A stretch of DNA of 64,000 bases from Acidimicrobiales bacterium. GTDB lineage: Bacteria; Actinomycetota; Acidimicrobiia; Acidimicrobiales; SHLQ01. Shown piece after piece: positions 40,836 through 51,129 of the stretch. The DNA lies in contig JAHDEJ010000001.1 of assembly GCA_020628865.1 (NCBI GenBank), forward strand, positions 64,367 to 128,366, read 5' to 3'. The translations under genes were made by a program, and so were the position numbers. Position 1 is the first letter of the stretch; each line of letters opens with the position of its first letter. The notes below the pieces were generated by a model that did no database searches, was not told the origin of the DNA, and was given only the letters and a program-made list of their open reading frames with translations.

Positions 40836-43073
40836 TCAGGCGTCCGTCAGGGCGGCGAGGACGCGGCTTGGGGTGAGCGGGAACTCGTCGAACCAGACGC
40901 CGGTGGCGTCGTGGACGGCTGCGATGACGGCCGGCGCGTAGGTGATGTACGGCATCTCCGCCATGCCTCGAGCGCCCCAGGGTCCGAGCGGGTCGGCGAG
41001 CTCGAGGATGACGCTCTCCACGTGTTCGGGGATGTCGCCAATGCCGGGGATCAGGTAACCGCTGAACCGCGGGTTGCGGATCCGGCCGTCGACCACCTGC
41101 AGGTTCTCGCTCATCACGTAGCCGTGTGCCTGCACGACCGCACCTTCGATCTGCCCGCGCACCAGACGAGGATTGATGGCCCGGCCGACGTCGTGCACGC
41201 TCGTCACCCGATCGACCCGGATGTGACCGGTTTCGATGTCGACGCTCACCTCGACCGCCTGAGCCATGTAGCCGTAGCAGAAGTTCGGTTGGCCGGCGCC
41301 GGTCTCGGGATCGAGCTGTTCGGTCGGGGGTGGTGTGTAGCGGAAGGTTCCGACCGCCGGACGAGCACCGTCGCGCCAAGCCTTCTCCGCTTCCTCGGCG
41401 GCGCCGAGCACAGAGTTGCCGGACATGAAGGTCATTCGGGAGGCCGACACAGAACCGGAGTCCGCCGCCGGGTTGCCGGTGTCCGAGAAGTACCCGCGCA
41501 CCTCGTCGAGGGGCACGCCGGTGGCGTCCGCCACCATCTGGCGGAGCGCCTGGTGCACGCCCTGACCGACCTCGGCCGCACCGTGGTACAGGTCGGCGCG
41601 CACGGGGAACTCGTCGGTGTCATCTCCGTGCAGGTGGATCTCGGCCTCACAGCGTTCGGGAAACCCGAACGAGAAGCCGACGTTCTTGTAGCCGGAGGCG
41701 AAGCCGCGTCCACGCTTCACCGCGCCGGAGCTCGGCGGCAGGCTGGCGATCGGGGCGAACGGTTCTGCCGGAAAGAGCTCGCCGCTCATCTGTGCGTCCT
41801 CGGCACAGCGGTCGATCACCTGCGGCAGCGTCACGCCCTCCGGCATGATCGCCTGGGTGATTCCCTCGCTGCCGTCCCGCAGCGAATTGCGCCGCCGCAG
41901 CTCCACCGGATCCATGCCCAGCGCCTCGGCCAGCTTGTTCATCTGCATCTCGGCCACGAACGCGCCCTGCGGCCCGCCGAACCCTCGGAACGCTCCGCCG
42001 GGCACCGTCGTGGTGTAGATCGCCTTCGAATCGATGCGGGCGTTCGGCACCTCGTAGGGCCCGGCCACCGACAGATGCGCGTTGCCCAGGACCTTGTTGG
42101 ACGTGTAGTTGTAGGCGCCTGCGTCGAGGTGCACGTCGGCTTCCACGACCGTGATGCGTCCGTCGTTGGTTGCGCCGAGGCGGGCGTGGATGGTTCCCCG
42201 ATGCCGCTTGTGATGGCCGACGATCGACTCCTCCCGGCTCCACCGGCAGTGAACGGGCCGATCGATGCCGAGTGAATGGACCTTGCGGGCGGCGAGCGCC
42301 ATGACGATCTGGAGGGTCATGTCCTCCTTGCCACCGAACGCCCCGCCGATGGCTGCATAGATGACGCGGACCTGGTCGTCGTCGACGTCGAGCGCATGGG
42401 CGATCTGCTGTTGGTCTTCCCACGCCCATTGGCCTCCGGTCTCCACCGTGACCCGGCCGTTCTCGTCGATCCACGCAGTCGCCGCCTCCGCCTGCAGGTA
42501 GGCGTGTTCCTGATGGGGCACCCGATACGTGCCTTCGATGACCACGTCGGCGTCGGCCCACCCGGCGGCGACGTCGCCCTTCCGAATCGCCAGGCGGTGG
42601 TAGGCGTTGTCCGGCCCGGCCTCCGGGTGCACGAGCGTCTCGTTGGCCATCGCCTGGTCGATGTCCGCCACGACCGGCAGCGGCTCCCACTCGACCCGGA
42701 TCAACGCGGCTGCCGCCCGAGCCTGTTCTGCGGTCTCCGCAATGATGACGGCGATCTTGTCGGCCTCCCAACGCGAGACCGTGTCGTCCACTGCGGTTCG
42801 ACCGGACCCGCCCAGGCCGACCAACACGGGCTGGTCGAACATGGTCAACCCGTACTCGTTCACCGGAACGTCGGCGGCGGTCACGACGGCGACCACGCCA
42901 TCGGCGGCCTCGGCGCCGGAGATGTCCATGGCGAGCATCCTCGCGTGCGGCTGGTTCGAGAAGACGACGTGCGCCGCGAGCGCGTCTGCTGCGACCCCAT
43001 CCGCCGCGTAGCGGGCCGCACCCGTGACCTTGTCGTGGGCGTCGAAGCGGCGATCGTCTGAGCCGACAGTCAT
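40836..43073 (-). CDS. molybdenum hydroxylase large subunit (xanthine dehydrogenase family)
   Basis: A 745-residue molybdopterin-cytosine-type catalytic subunit. DKVTGAARYAADG at the N-terminus, GGAFGGKEDMTLQ (about 240), AFRGFGGPQGAF (about 357) and the C-terminal GARGMAEMPYITYAP with the active-site Glu are the family landmarks. It hydroxylates an N-heterocycle or aldehyde and passes electrons to the FAD/2Fe-2S protein encoded by the preceding gene, whose stop it overlaps by 4 bp. It is last in the 10-kb operon that begins with xdhD. Purine or a related heterocycle is the likely substrate. Confidence 0.9.
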   Translation of the reverse strand: MTVGSDDRRFDAHDKVTGAARYAADGVAADALAAHVVFSNQPHARMLAMDISGAEAADGVVAVVTAADVPVNEYGLTMFDQPVLVGLGGSGRTAVDDTVSRWEADKIAVIIAETAEQARAAAALIRVEWEPLPVVADIDQAMANETLVHPEAGPDNAYHRLAIRKGDVAAGWADADVVIEGTYRVPHQEHAYLQAEAATAWIDENGRVTVETGGQWAWEDQQQIAHALDVDDDQVRVIYAAIGGAFGGKEDMTLQIVMALAARKVHSLGIDRPVHCRWSREESIVGHHKRHRGTIHARLGATNDGRITVVEADVHLDAGAYNYTSNKVLGNAHLSVAGPYEVPNARIDSKAIYTTTVPGGAFRGFGGPQGAFVAEMQMNKLAEALGMDPVELRRRNSLRDGSEGITQAIMPEGVTLPQVIDRCAEDAQMSGELFPAEPFAPIASLPPSSGAVKRGRGFASGYKNVGFSFGFPERCEAEIHLHGDDTDEFPVRADLYHGAAEVGQGVHQALRQMVADATGVPLDEVRGYFSDTGNPAADSGSVSASRMTFMSGNSVLGAAEEAEKAWRDGARPAVGTFRYTPPPTEQLDPETGAGQPNFCYGYMAQAVEVSVDIETGHIRVDRVTSVHDVGRAINPRLVRGQIEGAVVQAHGYVMSENLQVVDGRIRNPRFSGYLIPGIGDIPEHVESVILELADPLGPWGARGMAEMPYITYAPAVIAAVHDATGVWFDEFPLTPSRVLAALTDA

Positions 43074-44572
43074 TGCGTCGCCTCCCCATCACCACCGGTG
43101 TCGGTGGATGCAGCGCTGCGGATGGCCTGGGTGATCGGGTAATAGCCGGTGCAGCGGCAGAGGTTTCCGCTGAGGGCATGTTCGATCTGCTCGTCCGACG
43201 GGTCGGGGTACTGCTCGAGCAGTCGGCTGCCCGCCACGATGAACCCGGGGATGCAGAAGCCGCATTGGACGGCGAAGTCGTCGATGAACGCGGCCTGCAC
43301 CGGATGCAGCTCGTCGGTGGCGAGGCCTTCGACCGTCGTCACCGTTCCTCCGTCGGCCTGTGCCGCTGAGACAAGACAGCTCATAACCGCATCGTCGTCG
43401 AGCACGACGGTGCAGGCGCCGCACTCGCCCTCGGCGCAGCCTTCCTTCACGCCCGTCAGCGGCTGCCCGGCCGAAGGGCCGGCACTGTCGCGGATCCAGT
43501 CGAGCAGCGTGCGGGATGCGGCACCGGTCGCCGTCACCGGGCTGCCGTTGATCTCCACGCTGACCTCGGTCGAGTCGGTGACCAACATTCGCTTCGGTCG
43601 CCGGTCGGCACCGATCAACGAGCTCAGCGTCGGCGGGTCGGTTGGCCACATCGATGCCTGCTCGCTCGCGGCGAGCGTCCGAAGCGACCTGGTCAACACG
43701 GGCACGAGCGCGGTCCGTCGGTACTCGGCGGTCGCTCGCCCGTCAGTGATCGGCTCGATGGCCTCGGCGGCCGCCTCGGCTGCCCGCGCAATCGTCCCTT
43801 CATCGAGGCGGTGGCCGACCAACGCCTCGGCAAACTGCGGAATCAGAACCACGGTGGCGGCAACACTCCCCAGCGCCAGACGTGCCTCGGCGACCGTGTC
43901 ACCCTCCATGCGAAGCACGATGCCGCCGTGCACGACCGAGATCGCCTGCGCCTTCCTTAGGCCGAGCTTCACCCAGAGGCCCCGATTCGAAGCGCCGAGC
44001 TTGGGGATTCGGATCGAAGTGATGAGTTCGCCTGGTTCGAGCACGGTCTGCCGAAAGCCGACGAACATGTCGGCCACCGGTACCTGCCGGCGAACGACCG
44101 CGCCGTCGGCATCGAGACCAGAGAGCTCGACAACGGCGTCGAGCGCCATCAGTGCGCTGATGCTGTCGTTTGCCGGGCTCGCCGTCTCCAGATTTCCGGC
44201 AACGGTGGCACGGTTGCGCAGCTGTGGCGAACCGATCTCGAGGCATGCCTGCGCCAGTGGCAGCGCCACCTCACGGAAGAGTGGGTCGGCCACGATCTGG
44301 CTGTGGGTGACCCCACCGCTGATGATCACGGCATCGTCATCGTCGATGATCGAGCGGAACCCCTCGATCCCGGAGAGGTCGACGAGGCTGACCGGTTCGG
44401 TCCTGTCGGTGCGTTGCAGGTCCAGCAGCAGATCTGTGCCGCCGGCCACCGGACGAGCGTTGGGGTCGGCCGCGAGTGCGCGCAAGGCTTCGGAGACCGA
44501 GCCCGGTCGCCGGACCCCGCTAACGGGCTGGCCCGGCCGTTGAACCTCGTGCACCGCAAAGAGCTCCATCAT
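43070..44572 (-). CDS. fused FAD-binding and 2Fe-2S subunit of molybdenum hydroxylase
   Basis: A 500-residue protein combining two normally separate subunits. Residues about 20-300 are the FAD domain (PVAGGTDLLLDL, IGSPQLRNRATVAGNLETASPANDS), like YgfM/XdhB. Residues about 325-490 are the iron-sulfur part: GCAEGECGACTVVLDD with the plant-type cluster and CGFCIPG ... LCRCTGY with the second cluster. The order FAD then 2Fe-2S is the reverse of the usual XdhA small subunit. I set the start at the double ATG (44572) after GGAGTGGTC; the open frame upstream is not related to the family. Confidence 0.88.
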   Translation of the reverse strand: MMELFAVHEVQRPGQPVSGVRRPGSVSEALRALAADPNARPVAGGTDLLLDLQRTDRTEPVSLVDLSGIEGFRSIIDDDDAVIISGGVTHSQIVADPLFREVALPLAQACLEIGSPQLRNRATVAGNLETASPANDSISALMALDAVVELSGLDADGAVVRRQVPVADMFVGFRQTVLEPGELITSIRIPKLGASNRGLWVKLGLRKAQAISVVHGGIVLRMEGDTVAEARLALGSVAATVVLIPQFAEALVGHRLDEGTIARAAEAAAEAIEPITDGRATAEYRRTALVPVLTRSLRTLAASEQASMWPTDPPTLSSLIGADRRPKRMLVTDSTEVSVEINGSPVTATGAASRTLLDWIRDSAGPSAGQPLTGVKEGCAEGECGACTVVLDDDAVMSCLVSAAQADGGTVTTVEGLATDELHPVQAAFIDDFAVQCGFCIPGFIVAGSRLLEQYPDPSDEQIEHALSGNLCRCTGYYPITQAIRSAASTDTGGDGEATQ

Positions 44573-44651
44573 GACCACTCCATCGTGGCCGGTCCCGGGC
44601 GAGCGTTGGCGGCACGCAATGCGCCGTTCATCGAGCCGCAACGGGCTCGTG

Positions 44652-45740
44652 TCATGTCCGATCGATTCCCGTGAACAGCAGGACCACCCGTTCGCGGGTG
44701 GACGGCGGAGCATGCAGGAGCCCGGCGAACCCGGCCGTACCTGTGGCGCAAACGGGGATGTTCGTGTGCTGATGAGCGAGCGCATAGGCCTGCTCGACGA
44801 ACGGCTCCGGCGCCACGATCGGCTCGCCGCCCGACGCATGGGTGCGCTCGAGCAGAGGAAGCCAGTCGTACGTGACATCGTCGAGAATGCCCGTCGCAAG
44901 ACTGTGCGGTTCGTTCTCCCAGGCCCACATGTACTTGGTCGGCTCTGCGGCCGCCGCCGTGAAGTCGAAGTGCGGCGCCAACAGATCCCAAGCCCGACGC
45001 AGCGGAGCACACCCCTCGCTCTGCACCGGATGCAGACGGGCATCGGGCACCGCCATCGACACTGCGGTGGCCAGCGCGCCGCCGCCGACCTGGATGTAGA
45101 GCGCGTCGATGTCCCCGAGCTGATCGGCCAGCTCCCAACCGAGCGTCCGGCCGCCGTCGAAGGTCGTCGGTGTGTCGGTCCCCTGCACGCTGAACGCACG
45201 GGCCCCGGCCTCGACCGCTTCGCGGAAGCGAAGGTAGGCCGGATCGCCAGCCTCGCCCTCGCGCCGCTCGCTCGGGTTGACGGTGGCACCAAGATCCTTG
45301 AGGCGAGCCACCACGCTTGCGTCGGCCCAGGTCGGAACGAACACGTCGAGCGGCCGTTCCATGGCCGCGGCGATGACGCCGGCACCCATGGCTGCGTTTC
45401 CGCAGCTGGCGATGGCGAGCCGCTCGACCTTGGGTGCGCCGAGGGACTCCTCCACCAGCAGGTGCAGGGCTGCGCCGAACAGGTGGCGGGCCTTGTGGGA
45501 CCCGCCGACGTTGTTCGGTTCGGCCTTGATCCACAGATCGACGTCGAGCCCACTCTCTGCCGCAAGTGTCGAGCCGTCGACGAGGGGTGTCTCCACGAAC
45601 CCGGTCCCCTCAACGCCCGACACCTTTGCGTCGAACGCCTCGACCATCTCGACGAACTGTTCGTCGCTCATGCGGCCGTCGCGGACGGCCTGGTAGCTGT
45701 CGAGTCGTTCTCGGTACCGGAGGAAGGGGTTGGCGGTCAT
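44652..45740 (-). CDS. fold-type II PLP enzyme (threonine synthase/ammonia-lyase-like)
   Basis: A 362-residue PLP enzyme. The Schiff-base Lys is in NNVGGSHKARH near residue 82, the cofactor loop in ASCGNAAMGAG near 111 and the glycine loop in QVGGGALATA near 217. It resembles threonine synthases and diaminopropionate ammonia-lyases. In E. coli the ygeX ammonia-lyase lies with xdhD and ssnA in a purine catabolic locus, and this enzyme may play that role, but its identity is not settled by motifs. It is 10 bp downstream of a second PLP enzyme gene. Confidence 0.85.
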   Translation of the reverse strand: MTANPFLRYRERLDSYQAVRDGRMSDEQFVEMVEAFDAKVSGVEGTGFVETPLVDGSTLAAESGLDVDLWIKAEPNNVGGSHKARHLFGAALHLLVEESLGAPKVERLAIASCGNAAMGAGVIAAAMERPLDVFVPTWADASVVARLKDLGATVNPSERREGEAGDPAYLRFREAVEAGARAFSVQGTDTPTTFDGGRTLGWELADQLGDIDALYIQVGGGALATAVSMAVPDARLHPVQSEGCAPLRRAWDLLAPHFDFTAAAAEPTKYMWAWENEPHSLATGILDDVTYDWLPLLERTHASGGEPIVAPEPFVEQAYALAHQHTNIPVCATGTAGFAGLLHAPPSTRERVVLLFTGIDRT

Positions 45741-45750
45741 ACGTTCTCGA

Positions 45751-47286
<1,536 letters not shown>

Positions 47287-47305
47287 TTCGGTCCTTGTTG
47301 AATGC

Positions 47306-47368
47306 GGGGTCAGACCCCTGCGGTTGGTTTGGGCTCTGACCCCTAGAGCGCTCCAGGGGTCAGAGCCC
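47306..47368. repeat. GGGGTCAGACCCC palindromes and a 14-bp hairpin
   Basis: A 13-bp palindrome GGGGTC-A-GACCCC (47306-47318) is followed by a perfect hairpin: 47331-47344 (GGGCTCTGACCCCT) paired with 47355-47368 around a 10-bp loop. The second arm runs into the last codons of ssnA. REP-like element inside an operon gap; it may weaken read-through from ssnA to the PLP genes. Confidence 0.8.
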
Positions 47369-48397
47369 TTCGAGTCGTTGGTGGAGTTTTTGGGCGGCTT
47401 CGGCGGCCTTCGCCCGGATTTCGTGGCCGTCGACCTTCGTGGGAACGCCGTTCTCGAGGAGCAGCTCGCCGTCGACCTCCACGTCGAGGGCGCTGACCCC
47501 CGTGGTGTAGGCGAGGCGCCACGGATCCATCGGACCGTAGTTCCAGGTGACCCGATCGGCGCGCGCCTCGGGGAACAGGTCCCAACCGGCCTCGAGCCAA
47601 CCCCAGATCAGGTCCGGCGTGGCGGTGACATCGACTTCTCGTGCCCGCACGAAGCTCAGGCGGAACTCGTCGAGCATGTCGCTGCCGATGCCGTCGGTTC
47701 CGAGTGCGACCGGGTTCGAGAACCGGGCCGGGTTGCCGTAGCCGACCGAGTTGTTCATGTTCGACCGGGCGTTGTGCACGATCGTCCCCGACAGGCCGTG
47801 ATCATCCGGCAGATGGACGCCATGGATCAACAGCCAGTCGTCGGCCGTATGGCCCCGAAGCTGTTGCCAGGTGTCTTCGGCGCCCTCGGCCACATGCACA
47901 TGCACGCCGACGCCGTGTGTCTTCGCGAGCTCTGCTGCTGCGGCGATCGTGTCGTCCTCGCAGGTGAACGCGGCGTGGAGGCCGACCATGCCCCGCCCGC
48001 CGTCCCGAAGGAAGCGGTCGTTCTCGGCCAGTCCGGCGGCCGCACCTTCAGGACCGTGACGATCCGTGATGCCGTAGGCGGTGTTGACACGAACGCCGAC
48101 GTCGGCGAAACCGTCGGCGATCGCCGACAGCGAACCCTCGATTGCGTCTGGCGATTCGTGATGGTCGATGACCGCCGTGCACCCGTTCTGCAACGCTTCG
48201 AGTGCCGCGAGTCGTGCGGAATGGAAGATGATGTCCAGGTCGAGGGCGCGATCCAGCCGCCACCAAACGAGCTCGAGGATGTCCATGAACCCCTCGGGGG
48301 TCCGCGGTGGTGCTGGCATGCCCCGGGCCAGCGCGGAGTAGATGTGGTGATGTGCACACACCAGCCCGGACGTCTGGTTGTCGGCGAGCGCAATCAT
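47360..48397 (-). CDS. ssnA: SsnA-like amidohydrolase, short at the N-terminus
   Basis: About 345 residues. It opens at GLVCAHHHIYSALARG, which carries the metal His pair, then WWRLDRALD (about 47), GCTAVIDHHESP (about 75), the metal His of HVHVAEG (about 155) and VHNARSNMNNSVGY ... ALGTDGIGSDM (about 215-245). These blocks match E. coli SsnA nearly word for word. E. coli SsnA has about 50 further residues before the metal His, so the N-terminal half of the beta-sandwich is missing. A GTG at 48412 would add only 5 residues. SsnA takes part in anaerobic uric acid/purine breakdown in enterobacteria. Confidence 0.87.
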   Translation of the reverse strand: MIALADNQTSGLVCAHHHIYSALARGMPAPPRTPEGFMDILELVWWRLDRALDLDIIFHSARLAALEALQNGCTAVIDHHESPDAIEGSLSAIADGFADVGVRVNTAYGITDRHGPEGAAAGLAENDRFLRDGGRGMVGLHAAFTCEDDTIAAAAELAKTHGVGVHVHVAEGAEDTWQQLRGHTADDWLLIHGVHLPDDHGLSGTIVHNARSNMNNSVGYGNPARFSNPVALGTDGIGSDMLDEFRLSFVRAREVDVTATPDLIWGWLEAGWDLFPEARADRVTWNYGPMDPWRLAYTTGVSALDVEVDGELLLENGVPTKVDGHEIRAKAAEAAQKLHQRLEGL

Positions 48398-48446
48398 GGG
48401 CGGAGTGTACAAACTGCGAAAACGCCGTTGAGGTTCTCGAACGACA

Positions 48447-51083
48447 TCAACGCACCCACGCCGATGCCCGCTCGCGGTTCTTCTCGTTCACCAGCGGCAG
48501 CTCGTTGCGCCACTCGCCGTCGTGGTCCTGCATGGCTGCAGCCACCGCACCGGCAGTCGGCACGAGGCCGATCTCGCCGACGCCCTTGATTCCGTAAGGG
48601 CTGTTCGGTTCCGCCGACTCGACGAGGATGACGTCGACCGGCGGCATGTCCTTCGGGCGGATGATGTCGAGGCTCCGCAGCGTGTCGTTGAGCGGCTTGC
48701 CGTTCTCGTCGCACGGGAAGCCCTCGCTCATGGCGTAGCCGAGGCCCATGTGCACGGCGCCCTCCACCTGACCCTCGCACAGCAGCGGGTTCACGGCTCG
48801 GCCGACGTCGTGGGCGGCAACGACCTTCTCCACATTGCCGGTGTCGGGGTCGAGGATCACGAGCTGAGCGGCGTAACCGAACGTCGAGTGGATGATCGGG
48901 TTCTCGAGCCCTTCGTTCAGCGAGTTGGTCCAGTCGACCCGGTACTCGCCCTCGTAGTCGACACCGACCTTGCAGCCGTCGGCCATCGCCTTCTCGCAGG
49001 CGTCCTTGACCGACCCGGCCCCCATGAGGGTTCCGCGGCTGCCCGTGGTCTGGCCGGCGCCGAGCTCCCGCGTGCTGTCGACGATGACCCGCACCTGTTC
49101 GGCCTCCACGCCGAGTTCCTCGACCGCCACCTGCAACGCAACCGTGTGGATGCCCTGCCCCATCTCGGTCCAGCAGTGCCGGACCTCGACGGCGCCGTCG
49201 TCACAGAAGTGCACCACCGCTTTTGCGATCTCCTTGAAGCCGTTGCCGAGGCCAGAGTTCTTCAACCCGAGGCCGACACCGACCGGTTTGCCGGCGGCTC
49301 GAGCCGCCTCGTACGGCTCCTTCACAGCGTCGAGGCACTCACGCGCCCCGAGGCAGCCGTCGTCCATGATCTGGCCGGGGCCCCAGACGACGCCGGGCGT
49401 GATCACGTTGCGGCTGCGAATCTCCCACCCGGAGATCCCGACCTGCTCGGCGAGCCGATCCAGGGCGCCTTCCATCGCGAACTGGGCCTGGTTGGCGCCA
49501 AAGCCTCGGAAGGCACCACACACCGAGTTGTTGGTGCGGGCGGCGATGGCCTCGACGTCGATGTTCGGGATCACGTACGGACCCGATGCATGACCGGCCG
49601 CCCGTTCGAGCACCTTCATGCCGACCGATGCGTACGGGCCGGAGTCGCCGATCATCCGCACTCGCAGGCCCTGAAGCACGCCGTCGCCATCGCAGCCGAT
49701 CTCGTACTCCATGCGGATCGGATGTCGTTTGGTGTGGACCAACAACGACTCTTCTCGAGAGAAGGTGGTCTTCACCGGTCGGTCGAGCAGCCATGCCGCC
49801 AACGCGGTCTGGCCCTGGTTCGACATATCCTCCTTGCCACCGAACGCTCCGCCGTTCGAAACGAGTTCGGTGAACACGATCGACGAGTCCACGTCGAGGA
49901 TTCGGGCGATGTCATTGCGATCGTCCCAGATTCCCTGGCCGCCGGAGTACACGTAGAGGCGCCGTTCGTCGCTCACAGCGTCGGACTCGCCGAACGTCCC
50001 GGTGGCAGGCAGCGACTGGCCCGGCGGGATCGGCACGGCGAGCGTGCTCTCGGGCTCGACGAAGGCGTGGTCGATCCGCTGGGTCTGGAAGGTTTCCCGA
50101 ACCACATGCGTGGCGGCTGCGAGGCCGGCTTCGGCGTCGCCTCGGGTGTAGGTGGACGTGGACAGGATGTTGCCGTCGAGCGTCCACACTGCGGGCTCGT
50201 CGGATGCAATCGCGTCGGCCGGGTTCGTCATGGGCGGGAGCACGTCGTACGTGACCGACACGAGTTCGGCCGCCGCCCGGGCGATCGCCCGAGTCTCGGC
50301 CACCACGAGGGCGAGCACGTCGCCGAGGTAGCTGGTGCGTCCGCCTTCCGGAATGAAGATGGGCCAGTCCTTGTGAATGAGGCCGCTGCGAAGTTCACCG
50401 GGCACGTCGGCGGCGGTCAGCACGGCGACGACCCCGTCGACCGCAATCGCGGCCGACGTGTCGATCGCAACGATGTCGGCGCGTGCGTGCTCGGACAGAT
50501 GAACGGCTCCGTGCAGCAGGCCGTCGGGCACCATGTCGTCGATGAACGGTCGGTCGCCGAGCGACAGTTCGGCCGCCTCGTACTTGATGCCACGGGTGCC
50601 GACACCCTTCGGCTGAATCGCCACCGGGGTCTCGCCCTGTGCCAGATCTTCGATTGCGTCGAGGATCTTGATGTAGCCGGTGCATCGGCAGAGGTGGGCG
50701 CCCAGCAGCGCCGCCGCATTGGTGCGGGTGAGGTCGGCCCCCTTCTTGTCGATCATCGCCTTCGTTCGCATCAGGATGCCGGGTGTGCAGAAGCCGCACT
50801 GCAGCGCGCCGTGGGCGGCAAAGGCGTCCGCCATGCGATCCCGTTCGTCCTCCGGGAGACCTTCGAGCGTGGTCACCGTCGTTCCCGCCGTCTTCTCCAA
50901 CGACGTCTGACACGAGACGCGCGCCTTCCCGTCGACGATGACCGTGCAGCAGCCGCACTGGCCGGATGGGGAACAGCCGTCCTTGGGCGACATGACACCC
51001 AGCTCGTCGCGCAACGCGGTGAGCAGATGCTCGTGATGGTCGCCGACGGAGACGGGCGTGCCGTTCAGGATGAACTCGGTCAT
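48447..51083 (-). CDS. xdhD: XdhD-like molybdenum hydroxylase (2Fe-2S and Mo domains fused)
   Basis: An 878-residue fusion. Residues 1-160 hold two 2Fe-2S clusters (CSPSGQCGCCTV near 37 and CGFCTPG ... CRCTGY near 96-134). The rest is the molybdenum catalytic part: GGAFGGKEDMSNQG near 415, CGAFRGFGANQAQF near 520, GQTTGSRGT near 680 and the active Glu in GIKGVGEIGLVP near 843. The order without an FAD domain is that of E. coli XdhD. The FAD partner is probably the protein at 43070-44572. It heads the 10-kb operon and is preceded by the palindrome 51091-51107. Confidence 0.9.
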   Translation of the reverse strand: MTEFILNGTPVSVGDHHEHLLTALRDELGVMSPKDGCSPSGQCGCCTVIVDGKARVSCQTSLEKTAGTTVTTLEGLPEDERDRMADAFAAHGALQCGFCTPGILMRTKAMIDKKGADLTRTNAAALLGAHLCRCTGYIKILDAIEDLAQGETPVAIQPKGVGTRGIKYEAAELSLGDRPFIDDMVPDGLLHGAVHLSEHARADIVAIDTSAAIAVDGVVAVLTAADVPGELRSGLIHKDWPIFIPEGGRTSYLGDVLALVVAETRAIARAAAELVSVTYDVLPPMTNPADAIASDEPAVWTLDGNILSTSTYTRGDAEAGLAAATHVVRETFQTQRIDHAFVEPESTLAVPIPPGQSLPATGTFGESDAVSDERRLYVYSGGQGIWDDRNDIARILDVDSSIVFTELVSNGGAFGGKEDMSNQGQTALAAWLLDRPVKTTFSREESLLVHTKRHPIRMEYEIGCDGDGVLQGLRVRMIGDSGPYASVGMKVLERAAGHASGPYVIPNIDVEAIAARTNNSVCGAFRGFGANQAQFAMEGALDRLAEQVGISGWEIRSRNVITPGVVWGPGQIMDDGCLGARECLDAVKEPYEAARAAGKPVGVGLGLKNSGLGNGFKEIAKAVVHFCDDGAVEVRHCWTEMGQGIHTVALQVAVEELGVEAEQVRVIVDSTRELGAGQTTGSRGTLMGAGSVKDACEKAMADGCKVGVDYEGEYRVDWTNSLNEGLENPIIHSTFGYAAQLVILDPDTGNVEKVVAAHDVGRAVNPLLCEGQVEGAVHMGLGYAMSEGFPCDENGKPLNDTLRSLDIIRPKDMPPVDVILVESAEPNSPYGIKGVGEIGLVPTAGAVAAAMQDHDGEWRNELPLVNEKNRERASAWVR

Positions 51084-51090
51084 GCGAACA

Positions 51091-51107
51091 CTTTACAAAA
51101 TGTAAAG
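51091..51107. promoter_or_regulatory. palindrome CTTTACA-AAA-TGTAAAG upstream of xdhD
   Basis: Perfect 7-bp arms with a 3-bp centre, 8 bp before the xdhD start (51083) and in the gap to the next minus-strand gene. A related site with one changed base (TGTACA-AAG-TGTAAA) is at 57241-57255 before the carbamoylase gene. Probable operator of the heterocycle catabolism operon. Confidence 0.6.
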
Positions 51108-51129
51108 CGTGGGGCGAATGGTTGGTCGA

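Noticed and set aside
44573-45613. Long N-terminal extension (347 codons) of the FAD/2Fe-2S protein
   Set aside because: The extension is the antisense-frame shadow of the PLP enzyme gene; family similarity and a good ribosome site begin at 44572.
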